From Bacteroidota bacterium (GTDB lineage Bacteria > Bacteroidota > Bacteroidia > JAFLBG01): a stretch of 64,000 nucleotides of DNA. The stretch spans positions 106,491 to 170,490 of the forward strand of contig JAFLBG010000002.1 of the NCBI GenBank assembly GCA_017303975.1, given 5' to 3'. Position numbers and translations under genes: made by a program. Shown in pieces: positions 45,347 to 53,034 of the stretch; position 1 is the stretch's first letter; every line of letters begins with the position of its first letter. The notes under the pieces are model-generated. The model saw only the letters and a list, made by a program, of their open reading frames with translations. It was not told the origin of the DNA and ran no database searches.

Positions 45347-46439
45347 ATGATTACAACAGAATTAATTAAAGATGTTACCGATAGATCGGTTGCGCTGAGG
45401 AGGCATCTTTGACATCGACAACAGATTACTTACCATTCACGAAAAAGAAAGCTTAACTCGAGACCCTAACTTTTGGGACGACCCTAAAAAGGCAGAAGCT
45501 GTTTTAAAAGAAATCAAAATCAATAAAAATTGGACGGACGGTTATGCCAACCTTATGAAACAGGTTGATGACTTAGCGGTAATGTATGATTTTTACAAAT
45601 CAGGTGAAGCATCTGAAAGCGACTTACAACAGCAGTTTCAAAGCACCTCTAAACAATTAGAAGATTTAGAGTTTAAGAATATGCTGAGCGGGAAAGAAGA
45701 TCACCTTGGAGCCGTATTACAAATAAATTCGGGAGCAGGCGGCACAGAAAGCCAAGATTGGGCAGAAATGCTGATGCGAATGTACTTGATGTGGGGTGAA
45801 AAAAATGGCTTCACAATTAAGGAAGTTGACTTACAACCGGGAGATGCTGCAGGAATAAAATCTGTAACACTAGAATTTGAAGGTGATTATGCTTTTGGTT
45901 ATTTAAAAGGCGAGAACGGAGTACACCGACTGGTGCGTATTTCACCGTTTGACGCCAATGCCAAACGACACACTTCGTTTGCCTCTGTATATGTATATCC
46001 GTTAATTGATGAAACTATAGATATTAAGATTAACCCTGCAGATATTGAATTTGAGACATTCCGTTCGGGCGGTGCAGGAGGACAAAATGTAAACAAGGTA
46101 GAAACCGCTGTGCGTCTATTCCACAAGCCAACAGGGATAATTATCAAAAATCAAGAAAGCCGATCGCAAAGCACCAACAAAGAAAAAGCGTTGCAATTAT
46201 TAAAATCACAATTGTACGAAGCAGAAATGCGCAAGCGCATGGAATCGGTTGCCGCAATCGAAAGCGGAAAAAAGAAAATTGAATGGGGTTCTCAAATACG
46301 CAATTATGTTATGCATCCATACAAATTGGTAAAAGACATACGTACAGGTCACGAAACATCAAACGTGCAGGCAGTAATGGATGGCGATTTAAATGATTTT
46401 ATTAAAACATACTTGATGGAATATTCGAGTAGCTATTAA
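45347..46439 (+). CDS. prfB: Peptide chain release factor 2, programmed frameshift
   Basis: A 363-aa RF2 that terminates translation at UGA and UAA. Frame 1 starts at the ATG at 45347 and meets an in-frame TGA at 45410 after 21 codons; +1 shifting there gives GAC and continues through the long frame to 46439. The combined protein matches RF2 length. Codon-recognition SPF is at residues about 199-201 and the catalytic GGQ at about 244-246 ([13 protein letters not shown]). The site is the canonical autoregulation switch: scarce RF2 lets the ribosome pause at UGA and slip. Calling the gene only from the internal ATG at 45555 would lose the first 69 residues. It is followed by an arsC-like gene. 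Confidence 0.95.
45398..45413 (+). promoter_or_regulatory. RF2 recoding site
   Basis: AGGAGG (45398-45403), a CAT spacer codon, the slippery CTT (45407-45409), the stop TGA (45410-45412) and a following C. Shine-Dalgarno-like element, spacing and slippery codon match the classic bacterial RF2 site. It is the best Shine-Dalgarno sequence that I noticed near a coding start in the window, and it lies inside a gene. Confidence 0.93.
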
Positions 46440-46479
46440 GAGAATGATAAATGTTGAATTGTGAATGTAGAATAAAAAT

Positions 46480-46502
46480 AATTTGAAAATGTGGCAATTT
46501 GA
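46480..46502 (+). repeat. Dispersed intergenic repeat, AATTTGAAAATGTG type
   Basis: AATTTGAAAATGTGGCAATT and the next three bases recur with one mismatch at 48418-48440. Sequences of this look are scattered between genes in many Bacteroidota genomes. Function unknown. Confidence 0.7.
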
Positions 46503-46514
46503 GGATGGATTGAA

Positions 46515-46587
46515 GAACACACCACTAACACCTCTCAAGAGGAGAATCATCCACTTTCCATCCTTGAGGAGGGCAGGGAGGTGTTCC
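46515..46587. repeat. Imperfect palindromic intergenic element
   Basis: The outer arms GAACAC and GTGTTC are complementary and flanked inward by ACC and GGAGG. Internally CTCAAGAGGAG and CTTGAGGAGGG are C/T- and A/G-rich copies of each other. It resembles a family of fold-back intergenic elements with CACC-TCC and GGAGG-GTG arms often seen in Bacteroidota. Located between prfB and the arsC-like gene. Confidence 0.6.
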
Positions 46588-46606
46588 TTTTAATAAAAAA
46601 AACAAA

Positions 46607-46957
46607 ATGAGTAATACAATAAAAATATACCACAACCCTCGCTGTACCAAGAGTAGAGAGACATTGGATTTGATTCAAAAGAAAAATAAAAATGTGGAAG
46701 TAATTGAATACATAAAAACTCCCCCAACGGAAAAGGAATTGAAAGAAATTATTAAAATGCTCGGAATTAAAGCCGAACAACTGATTCGAAAAAAAGAAAA
46801 ATTATTCGAAGAAAAATACAAAAACAAAAAGCTTTCGGAAGATGCTTGGATAAAAGCAATGGTAAAAAACCCCATTCTAATAGAACGACCAATTATAATA
46901 AATGGCAAGAAAGCTGCAATTGGAAGACCTCCGGAAAAAGTATTAGAAATTTTATAA
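46607..46957 (+). CDS. ArsC/Spx-family arsenate reductase-like protein
   Basis: A 116-aa thioredoxin-fold protein. The N-terminus IYHNPRCTKSRETLDLI holds the single active-site cysteine (Cys 13) in the HNPRCTKSR motif of glutaredoxin-linked arsenate reductases. NPILIERPIIINGKKAAIGRPPEKVL covers the conserved Arg-Pro pair and the C-terminal helix. It could reduce arsenate or another small thiol substrate; no ArsR, ArsB or ACR3 gene is nearby, so a role in arsenic resistance cannot be claimed and a housekeeping redox role is equally likely. The gene follows a cluster of intergenic repeats. Confidence 0.88.
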   Translation: MSNTIKIYHNPRCTKSRETLDLIQKKNKNVEVIEYIKTPPTEKELKEIIKMLGIKAEQLIRKKEKLFEEKYKNKKLSEDAWIKAMVKNPILIERPIIINGKKAAIGRPPEKVLEIL

Positions 46958-46974
46958 TACTAATACAATCTCCT

Positions 46975-47007
46975 AACTTTAAACTTTTGAACCTTCAAAC
47001 TTTAAAC
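46975..47007 (+). repeat. Direct repeat AACTTTAAAC, before fumC
   Basis: Two exact copies of AACTTTAAAC (46975-46984 and 46998-47007) separated by 13 nt, which include AACTTTTGAACC-like sequence. It sits in the leader just upstream of fumC. It looks like a further family of low-complexity intergenic repeats, and it may overlap the promoter. Confidence 0.5.
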
Positions 47008-47016
47008 TAATTATAT

Positions 47017-48414
47017 ATGAGCTATAGAATCGAAAAAGACACCATGGGCGAGGTAAAAGTACCTGCCGATAAATATTGGGGAGCACAAACAGAACGTTCT
47101 CGCAACAATTTTAAAATTGGTCCTGAAGCTAGTATGCCAAAAGAAATAATTTATGCCTTTGCTTATTTAAAAAAGGCTGCAGCACATGCCAACTGCGACC
47201 TAGGAGTTTTATCTAAAGAAAAACGAGATGCAATATCACAAGTGTGTGATGAAATTTTAGCAAAAAAACTAGACGACCAATTCCCTTTAGTTATATGGCA
47301 AACAGGCTCTGGCACACAAAGCAACATGAACTTAAACGAAGTTATATCTAATAGAGCTCATGTTCTTGCAGGAAATAAATTAGGTGAAGGGAAAGTTGCC
47401 GTGCATCCAAATGATGACGTAAATAAATCACAATCATCTAACGACACCTACCCAACTGCATTAAACATTGCTACCTACAAAATGGTGAAAGACATTACCA
47501 TTCCTGGCATTGAGCTACTGCGTAATACCTTGAAAAAGAAAAGTGATGAGTACATGAATGTGGTAAAAATTGGAAGAACCCATTTGATGGATGCTACACC
47601 ACTTACACTAGGACAAGAGTTTTCAGGATATGTATCTCAACTAGACCATGGATTAAAGGCGCTGAAGAATACACTTGAACACCTTGCAGAACTTGCACTT
47701 GGTGGCACAGCTGTTGGAACAGGCATTAACACACCAAAAGGATATGACGTAACAGTAGCAAAAAAAATTGCTGAATTTACAGGTCTGCCTTTTGTTACCG
47801 CCCCTAATAAATATGAGGCTCTTGCATCACATGATGCTATTGTAGAAACACACGGAGCATTAAAACAATTAGCGGTTTCATTAATGAAAATAGCAAATGA
47901 TATTCGCATGCTGGCATCAGGCCCACGCAGTGGTATTGGGGAGATATTAATTCCGGAAAACGAACCAGGATCTTCTATTATGCCGGGCAAGGTAAACCCA
48001 ACACAATCGGAAGCCATGACTATGGTGTGTGCACAAGTAATGGGAAATGATGTTGCGATAACAATAGGAGGAATGAGCGGACACTATGAATTAAATGTAT
48101 TTAAGCCTGTTATTGCGCACAATGTTCTTACATCGGCTCGTTTGCTGGGCGATGCATGCGTTTCCTTTAACGACCACTGTGCAATTGGCATTGAACCAAA
48201 TTACTCTGCTATCAAAAAACATCTTGACAACTCCCTAATGTTGGTAACAGCGCTCAACACTCATATTGGCTACGAAAATGCCGCCAAGATTGCTAAAACA
48301 GCTCATAAGAATGGAACAACCTTAAAAGAAGAAGCGTTAAAATTGAGTCTTTTAACATCTGAACAATTTGATGAATGGGTAAAACCGGAAGACATGATCG
48401 GCTCATTGAAATAA
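47017..48414 (+). CDS. fumC: Class II fumarate hydratase
   Basis: A 465-aa protein of the fumarase/aspartase superfamily, which interconverts fumarate and L-malate in the citric acid cycle. The N-terminal [19 protein letters not shown], the substrate loop [35 protein letters not shown] and the signature [11 protein letters not shown] (318-328) are all present, as is [21 protein letters not shown]. It is iron-independent and soluble, with normal length for class II. The upstream region holds the AACTTTAAAC repeats, and the downstream region the AATTTGAAAATGTG repeat. Confidence 0.97.
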   Translation: MSYRIEKDTMGEVKVPADKYWGAQTERSRNNFKIGPEASMPKEIIYAFAYLKKAAAHANCDLGVLSKEKRDAISQVCDEILAKKLDDQFPLVIWQTGSGTQSNMNLNEVISNRAHVLAGNKLGEGKVAVHPNDDVNKSQSSNDTYPTALNIATYKMVKDITIPGIELLRNTLKKKSDEYMNVVKIGRTHLMDATPLTLGQEFSGYVSQLDHGLKALKNTLEHLAELALGGTAVGTGINTPKGYDVTVAKKIAEFTGLPFVTAPNKYEALASHDAIVETHGALKQLAVSLMKIANDIRMLASGPRSGIGEILIPENEPGSSIMPGKVNPTQSEAMTMVCAQVMGNDVAITIGGMSGHYELNVFKPVIAHNVLTSARLLGDACVSFNDHCAIGIEPNYSAIKKHLDNSLMLVTALNTHIGYENAAKIAKTAHKNGTTLKEEALKLSLLTSEQFDEWVKPEDMIGSLK

Positions 48415-48417
48415 AGC

Positions 48418-48450
48418 AATTTGAAAATGTGTCAATTTGAAAATTTGAAA
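48418..48450 (+). repeat. Dispersed intergenic repeat, second copy
   Basis: The first 23 bases match 46480-46502 with one difference, and a further AAATTTGAAA continues the pattern. This copy lies directly downstream of the fumC stop and supplies the ATG used below for the next ORF. Confidence 0.7.
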
Positions 48451-49095
48451 GTTGAGTCAACAAAGTGCTTGTCAGTTCGAGCGGAGTCGAGAACTAGACA
48501 AGCACTACTGCTTTATTGCAGCCAATTTTTAGTGTTTTATTTGTGTATAAAAACTCAACCTCTTTTTTCTCAACAAAAGCCTGCCCAGGAAGATGACATA
48601 AAAAAAGAAATTATTTTTGATGGAAAAAGATACCGCACTTACTCTAACTGGCTTAGTTTTGGAGGAGGACCGGCAATAAAAGAAAAATCAAAATCGACAC
48701 AATTTGCAGCCGACATAAGCTATAACTTCCATATCAAAAAAGAATATTTTCAAGTAGGAGTTACAGTCTCCGGAGATAAATTTGGAGTAAACAATAATAT
48801 TTTATGGCATGGTGCTTATGGCAAACGAAAAGAAACAACAAAATACTGTTGGTCCACTTGGGGTGGAGTTTCTTATGCTTCCTATTATCCGTATGTAGAT
48901 AGTTTAAATGGATACCTAAGAAAAACGACTACCAGTCCCGGAATATATGTTGCTACACAATTTATCGGGAAGTTAAAATACGACATCGGCCTAGGTCCAT
49001 CAGCTTTTTTTAGCTACTATGCCGACAAGCAATATATTGTTGGTCTAAGAATTGATGTCTTTTTCTCAGGCTCTTACAGAGGAAAAGAAGAGTGA
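48427..49095 (+). CDS. Envelope protein of unknown function; 5' end built from repeats
   Basis: About 222 aa if the first ATG (48427) is used; a TTG at 48421 is also in frame. A hydrophobic segment ALLLYCSQFLVFYLCIKTQ ending LFSQQ looks like a signal peptide core, but it is preceded by about 30 atypical residues encoded by dispersed repeat and palindrome DNA. The rest, with SNWLSFGGGPAIKEKS, FQVGVTVSGDKFGVNNN and GKLKYDIGLGPSAFFSYYAD, resembles a small outer-membrane beta-barrel. No named family. The real start may be further downstream at a non-ATG codon, or the insertion may have created it. Its stop lies 4 nt before the convergent aspS stop. Confidence 0.65.
   Translation: MCQFENLKVESTKCLSVRAESRTRQALLLYCSQFLVFYLCIKTQPLFSQQKPAQEDDIKKEIIFDGKRYRTYSNWLSFGGGPAIKEKSKSTQFAADISYNFHIKKEYFQVGVTVSGDKFGVNNNILWHGAYGKRKETTKYCWSTWGGVSYASYYPYVDSLNGYLRKTTTSPGIYVATQFIGKLKYDIGLGPSAFFSYYADKQYIVGLRIDVFFSGSYRGKEE
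48465..48505. repeat. 41-bp REP-like palindrome
   Basis: Outer arms GTGCTTGTC (48465-48473) and GACAAGCAC (48497-48505) are exactly complementary; inside, AGTTCGA and TCGAGAACT form a second near-perfect pair. Elements with the core TTCGAGCGxAGTCGAGAA are dispersed in many Bacteroidota genomes. Here it lies within the probable 5' coding region of the ORF at 48427-49095. Confidence 0.75.
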
Positions 49096-49099
49096 TAAA

Positions 49100-50845
49100 T
49101 TACACTGTTGTCCTTATACATAGTTCTTTCAACTGCTCTTCACTTATAAGAGAAGGCGAATCAATCATCATATCTCTACCTGCATTATTTTTAGGGAATG
49201 CAATATAGTCCCTAATAGAATCGGCACCTCCAAACAATGAACACAATCTATCAAAACCAAATGCAATGCCACCATGCGGAGGTGCACCATATTCAAACGC
49301 ATTCAACAAAAATCCAAATTGATATTGCGCATCTTCGTCTGTAAATCCTAATCGCTTAAACATAAGTTGTTGCAATGCTTTGTCGTGGATTCGTATTGAA
49401 CCTCCTCCTACTTCTACTCCATTTATAACTAAGTCATACGCATTGGCACGAACTTTTCCAGGATCTGTTTCCAATAAATGAATATCTTCCGGATTGGGTG
49501 ATGTAAACGGATGGTGCATAGCATGCCATCTGTTATGCTCTTCATTCCATTCTAGCAACGGAAAATCTACAACCCATAAACACGAAAATTTGTTTTTGTC
49601 ACGCAACCCCAATCTAGTGCCCATTTCGAGACGCAACTCATTTAGAGCTTTTCTTGTTTTATCGATAGTACCCGCTAACACTAGCATTAAATCTCCAGGC
49701 TGCGCTCCAAAAGCTTCAGCCCATTTTTTTAGTTCATCCGCATTGTAAAATTTATCCACACTTGATTTTAGTATTCCATCGCTTTGGTAGCGAACATACA
49801 CAAGCCCGGTAGCGCCAATTTGCGGACGCTTTACAAACTCTGTTAACTCATCCAACTGCTTACGAGTATATTCTGCACATCCTTTAGCACAAATACCCAC
49901 CACCAATTCAGCATCATCAAACACCTTGAAATTTTTTCCTTTCACCACCTCATTCAACTCAACAAACTTCATATCAAAGCGTGTATCTGGCTTGTCGCTA
50001 CCATAATACTTTGCAGCATCAGCATATGTCATATGCGGAACCACAGGTATATCAATACCTTTCACTGTTTTAAATAAATATTTTGTTAGCCCCTCGAACG
50101 TTTGTAAAATATCTTCGCGCTCTACAAAGCTCATTTCACAGTCTATCTGGGTAAATTCAGGTTGTCTATCTGCACGCAAATCTTCGTCTCTAAAACATTT
50201 TACCAATTGATAGTATCTGTCAAAACCTGCAACCATCAACAATTGCTTGAATGTTTGCGGAGACTGAGGCAATGCATAAAACTGTCCCGGATTCATGCGC
50301 GAAGGAACCACAAAATCTCGAGCACCTTCCGGTGTAGATTTAATCAGAACAGGTGTTTCTACTTCAATAAAATTTTGTTTATCTAAATAGTTGCGTGTTT
50401 CAATTGCCATTCTGTGCCTCAACAGTAACGCCTCTTTCACTGGATTTCTACGCAAATCCAAATAACGATATTTCATTCGCAAATCATCCCCACCATCTGT
50501 ATTATCTTCGATTGTAAAAGGAGGTGTAATAGATGAATTAAGTGTTTCCAAGGACTCCACCACAATCTCAATATCTCCGGTAGTCATTTTTGAGTTTTTA
50601 GAGCTTCTCTCCACTACTTTTCCAATTGCCTTTACAACAAATTCCCGACCCAATTTTCTTGCCAACTCACACAATGCATTATTGGTGTCCATATTAAACG
50701 CCAATTGTGTAACTCCATAACGGTCGCGTAAATCAATAAAAGTAAGCCCTCCCAAATCTCTCGACTTTTGAATCCAACCACAAAGTGTTACTTGTTGTCC
50801 TACATTTTTAATTGTTAATTCTCCGCAAGTATGTGTACGTAGCAT
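49100..50845 (-). CDS. aspS: Aspartyl-tRNA synthetase
   Basis: A 581-aa bacterial-type class IIb synthetase that charges tRNA-Asp. Order: N-terminal OB-fold anticodon-binding domain (about 1-110, [24 protein letters not shown]), motif 1 region, motif 2 ([23 protein letters not shown]), a bacterial insertion domain in the middle, and motif 3 ([15 protein letters not shown]). Ends near CIRTTV. Length is standard for bacterial AspRS. It is convergent with the unknown envelope gene and divergent from tadA, with a short 63-bp shared promoter region. Confidence 0.97.
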   Translation of the reverse strand: MLRTHTCGELTIKNVGQQVTLCGWIQKSRDLGGLTFIDLRDRYGVTQLAFNMDTNNALCELARKLGREFVVKAIGKVVERSSKNSKMTTGDIEIVVESLETLNSSITPPFTIEDNTDGGDDLRMKYRYLDLRRNPVKEALLLRHRMAIETRNYLDKQNFIEVETPVLIKSTPEGARDFVVPSRMNPGQFYALPQSPQTFKQLLMVAGFDRYYQLVKCFRDEDLRADRQPEFTQIDCEMSFVEREDILQTFEGLTKYLFKTVKGIDIPVVPHMTYADAAKYYGSDKPDTRFDMKFVELNEVVKGKNFKVFDDAELVVGICAKGCAEYTRKQLDELTEFVKRPQIGATGLVYVRYQSDGILKSSVDKFYNADELKKWAEAFGAQPGDLMLVLAGTIDKTRKALNELRLEMGTRLGLRDKNKFSCLWVVDFPLLEWNEEHNRWHAMHHPFTSPNPEDIHLLETDPGKVRANAYDLVINGVEVGGGSIRIHDKALQQLMFKRLGFTDEDAQYQFGFLLNAFEYGAPPHGGIAFGFDRLCSLFGGADSIRDYIAFPKNNAGRDMMIDSPSLISEEQLKELCIRTTV

Positions 50846-50908
50846 AAAAATATTTTTGAATGTTTAATTATAAATGTTTGGTAAAGATAAAGTTTGTAAT
50901 TTCAGTAA

Positions 50909-51346
50909 ATGCAATTCTCTGACGAATATTTTATGCGCGAAGCCTTAAAAGAGGCTAAAAAAGCTTTTGATGCCGATGAGGTGCCCGTTGGCGCTGTGAT
51001 CGTTTCCAATAATCAAATTATTTCGCGTGCACATAATCTTACAGAAAGATTAAATGATGTAACCGCACATGCTGAAATGCAAGCTATTACGGCAGCTGCA
51101 AATACATTAGGTGGTAAATATTTAAACGAATGTACACTTTATGTAACACTAGAGCCATGTATAATGTGTGCTGGAGCAATAATGTGGGGACAGTTCGGCA
51201 AAATAGTTTTTGGTGCAAGCGACCCCAAAAAAGGGTTTTTAAACTTAAATCAAAAAGTATTACACCCTAAAACAAATATTACGAACGGAATACTAGGGGA
51301 AGAGTGCGCTATACTTTTAAAAACATTTTTTGAAAAAAAAAGATAA
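50909..51346 (+). CDS. tadA: tRNA adenosine-34 deaminase
   Basis: A 145-aa cytidine-deaminase-fold enzyme converting A34 to inosine in tRNA-Arg(ACG). Zinc-site motifs are HAEMQAI (His 54, catalytic Glu 56) and PCIMCAGAI (Cys 84 and Cys 87). The N-terminus FMREALKEAKKAFDADEVPVGAV is typical. The ORF ends 20 nt from the convergent greA stop. Confidence 0.95.
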   Translation: MQFSDEYFMREALKEAKKAFDADEVPVGAVIVSNNQIISRAHNLTERLNDVTAHAEMQAITAAANTLGGKYLNECTLYVTLEPCIMCAGAIMWGQFGKIVFGASDPKKGFLNLNQKVLHPKTNITNGILGEECAILLKTFFEKKR

Positions 51347-51365
51347 AATCCAAACAATAGGTAGA

Positions 51366-51839
51366 TTATCTTGAAATTTCTAAAACTTCTATTTTAATTT
51401 TTCCGGACGGAACTTCTGCTTCTACTTTATCTCCAACTTTTTTTCCCAAAATAGCTTTTGCAATAGGAGAACTAACGGATATTTTCCCCAATTTTAAATC
51501 AGCTTCATTCTCAGCAACAAGTGTATAGGTCATAGTTGCTTTATTTCCAAGATTCTTGATTTTAACTTTTGATAAAATATATACCTTAGAATTATCCATT
51601 TGGGTTTCATCAACAATTCGAGCATTTCTTACAATTTCTTCTAACTTGGAAATTTTAAGCTCTAATAAACCTTGTGCTTCTTTTGCCGCATCGTACTCTG
51701 CATTCTCCGACAAGTCTCCCTTATCTCGCGCCTCTGCAATCTGCTTAGAAATGGATGGTCTTTCATGAGCCTTTAGCTGATGTAATTCATCCTTTAATTT
51801 TTTTAATCCTTCTTCCGTAAAATAAGAAATTTGTGACAT
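51366..51839 (-). CDS. greA: Transcription elongation factor GreA
   Basis: A 157-aa protein from the ATG at 51839; a longer frame begins at 51917 but the added 26 residues are not GreA-like. The N-terminal coiled coil (YFTEEGLKKLKDELHQLK, PSISKQIAEARDKGDLSENAEYDAAKE) carries the acidic DLSENAEYDAAK tip that rescues backtracked RNA polymerase. The C-terminal FKBP-like domain follows and ends in KVGDKVEAEVPSGKIKIEVLEI. Length and motifs are standard. It sits downstream of the PorV-like gene on the same strand, separated by a hairpin. Confidence 0.95.
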   Translation of the reverse strand: MSQISYFTEEGLKKLKDELHQLKAHERPSISKQIAEARDKGDLSENAEYDAAKEAQGLLELKISKLEEIVRNARIVDETQMDNSKVYILSKVKIKNLGNKATMTYTLVAENEADLKLGKISVSSPIAKAILGKKVGDKVEAEVPSGKIKIEVLEISR

Positions 51840-51876
51840 GACCTCTAATCTTTTAATCAAACAATATGTAAATACA

Positions 51877-51903
51877 AGAGAGAACCCTTGGAGGATTCTC
51901 TCT
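51877..51903 (-). terminator. Possible hairpin terminator after the PorV-like gene
   Basis: AGAGAGAA (51877-51884) pairs with TTCTCTCT (51896-51903) around an 11-nt loop. It lies 27-53 nt beyond the stop of the minus-strand gene at 51930. On the minus strand the following sequence is only moderately T-rich, so strength is uncertain. Confidence 0.45.
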
Positions 51904-51929
51904 ATGCAAGAACACAAATATACTAATTT

Positions 51930-52991
51930 TTATAAACTTAATCTAGCGCCAAAAGAATGTACCCCATTAAATGGATTCGTAGCTCTATACGAGTAATCTA
52001 TCCCAAACGTAGATTTTTTTTCTTTCCCAAATGGAACCTCTACACCAAAACCGGCATGCGGACCAGTAAACGCGGTAGTTCTTTCATCCTCCTTATGTAT
52101 TCCATCTTCAAACAAATAGCCTGCTCTGAGCATTAAAAATGATTTTAAACCATACTCTAACCCAACAACATATTGATCTTTTGAAAACGAATTCGAAACA
52201 AAATTACCCGCTACCGTCAAACGGTGCATTTTTATTTCAGCAGTATCCTTTTTTAAATAAAAATCATACGACCCACCAATATTAACCATAGATGGCAATT
52301 CAAAATCTGATGAACGTTGCTCTGCAGTTAAAATAGTACCGGTAGATAGTACAGACGCATTAAAAGATAAACCGTCTCCTCTATATGTCATTCTTGGCCC
52401 TACGTTTTTCAAGGCAATACCAAACTTCACTCTGTTCCACTTACCTGTTACATACTGAATACCGGCATCTAGCGCTACGCCTCTAGCTTTAACATCTGCA
52501 ATACCTTCCGAAATAATTTTAAGGTTTAAACCTCCGTAAATATTATCAGAAAACGCTTTTGCGTAAGATAATCCCATATTAAAAAATTGGGGTGAAAAAG
52601 TTCCAATTCCTCCTTCAGGTTGATCTGTTGTTGTAATTTCTATATCCCCCATATCCATAGACATGAAATTAAGTCCCAACACACTTGTTTCTCCAATGCG
52701 CTGAGAAAGACCAAATGCATTGATATTAATATCGGTTCCTTTCAACCATTGAGTTCTGGTAAACAACAACTCTGTTTTAGGGGTAAATGCCAAGCCTGCA
52801 ACATTCAAATAGGTTGCCTCAATTCCTCTTACAGAAGCAGTATTAGCACCACACCAACCGGAGCTACGTGTCCATGGGTTTATCAAAAGCTGTGTTGCAC
52901 CTGCTTGTCCAACGCGCTCTTTATTACCTGCTAGTACAGTCGCTATTCCTGCATAAAAAGCTAAACTGAGTATTAAATATCTCTTTACCAT
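51930..52991 (-). CDS. PorV/PorQ-family outer-membrane protein
   Basis: A 353-aa protein with signal peptide MVKRYLILSLAFYAGIATVLAG. The mature start GQAGATQLLINPWTRSSGW, then CGANTASVRGIEATYLNVAGLAFT, is the hallmark of PorV/PorQ-family barrels, which include the T9SS shuttle PorV. The rest has beta-barrel strands (GLNFMSMDMGDIEIT, NVGPRMTYRGDGLSFNASV), ending in GARLSL. PorV receives cargo from the translocon and passes it to the sorting complex. Because this gene follows the 1362-aa T9SS protein, it may be a dedicated partner rather than the general PorV. No other T9SS core gene is in the window. Confidence 0.88.
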   Translation of the reverse strand: MVKRYLILSLAFYAGIATVLAGNKERVGQAGATQLLINPWTRSSGWCGANTASVRGIEATYLNVAGLAFTPKTELLFTRTQWLKGTDININAFGLSQRIGETSVLGLNFMSMDMGDIEITTTDQPEGGIGTFSPQFFNMGLSYAKAFSDNIYGGLNLKIISEGIADVKARGVALDAGIQYVTGKWNRVKFGIALKNVGPRMTYRGDGLSFNASVLSTGTILTAEQRSSDFELPSMVNIGGSYDFYLKKDTAEIKMHRLTVAGNFVSNSFSKDQYVVGLEYGLKSFLMLRAGYLFEDGIHKEDERTTAFTGPHAGFGVEVPFGKEKKSTFGIDYSYRATNPFNGVHSFGARLSL

Positions 52992-53034
52992 CTTACTAAT
53001 TTTTAATTCGTAATTTTTTCTTTCTTAGTTTTAA

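Noticed and set aside
45410..45412. In-frame TGA in the 5' part of prfB looks like a nonsense mutation or frameshift pseudogene
   Set aside because: The context AGGAGG-CAT-CTT-TGA-C is the programmed frameshift site of RF2 and both frames join into a full-length protein with SPF and GGQ.
46607..46957. Arsenic resistance operon
   Set aside because: Only the arsC-like reductase is present; no regulator or efflux gene adjoins it.
47637..48017. A 126-codon minus-strand frame opposite fumC
   Set aside because: fumC has clear motifs throughout this stretch, so the opposite frame is a shadow.
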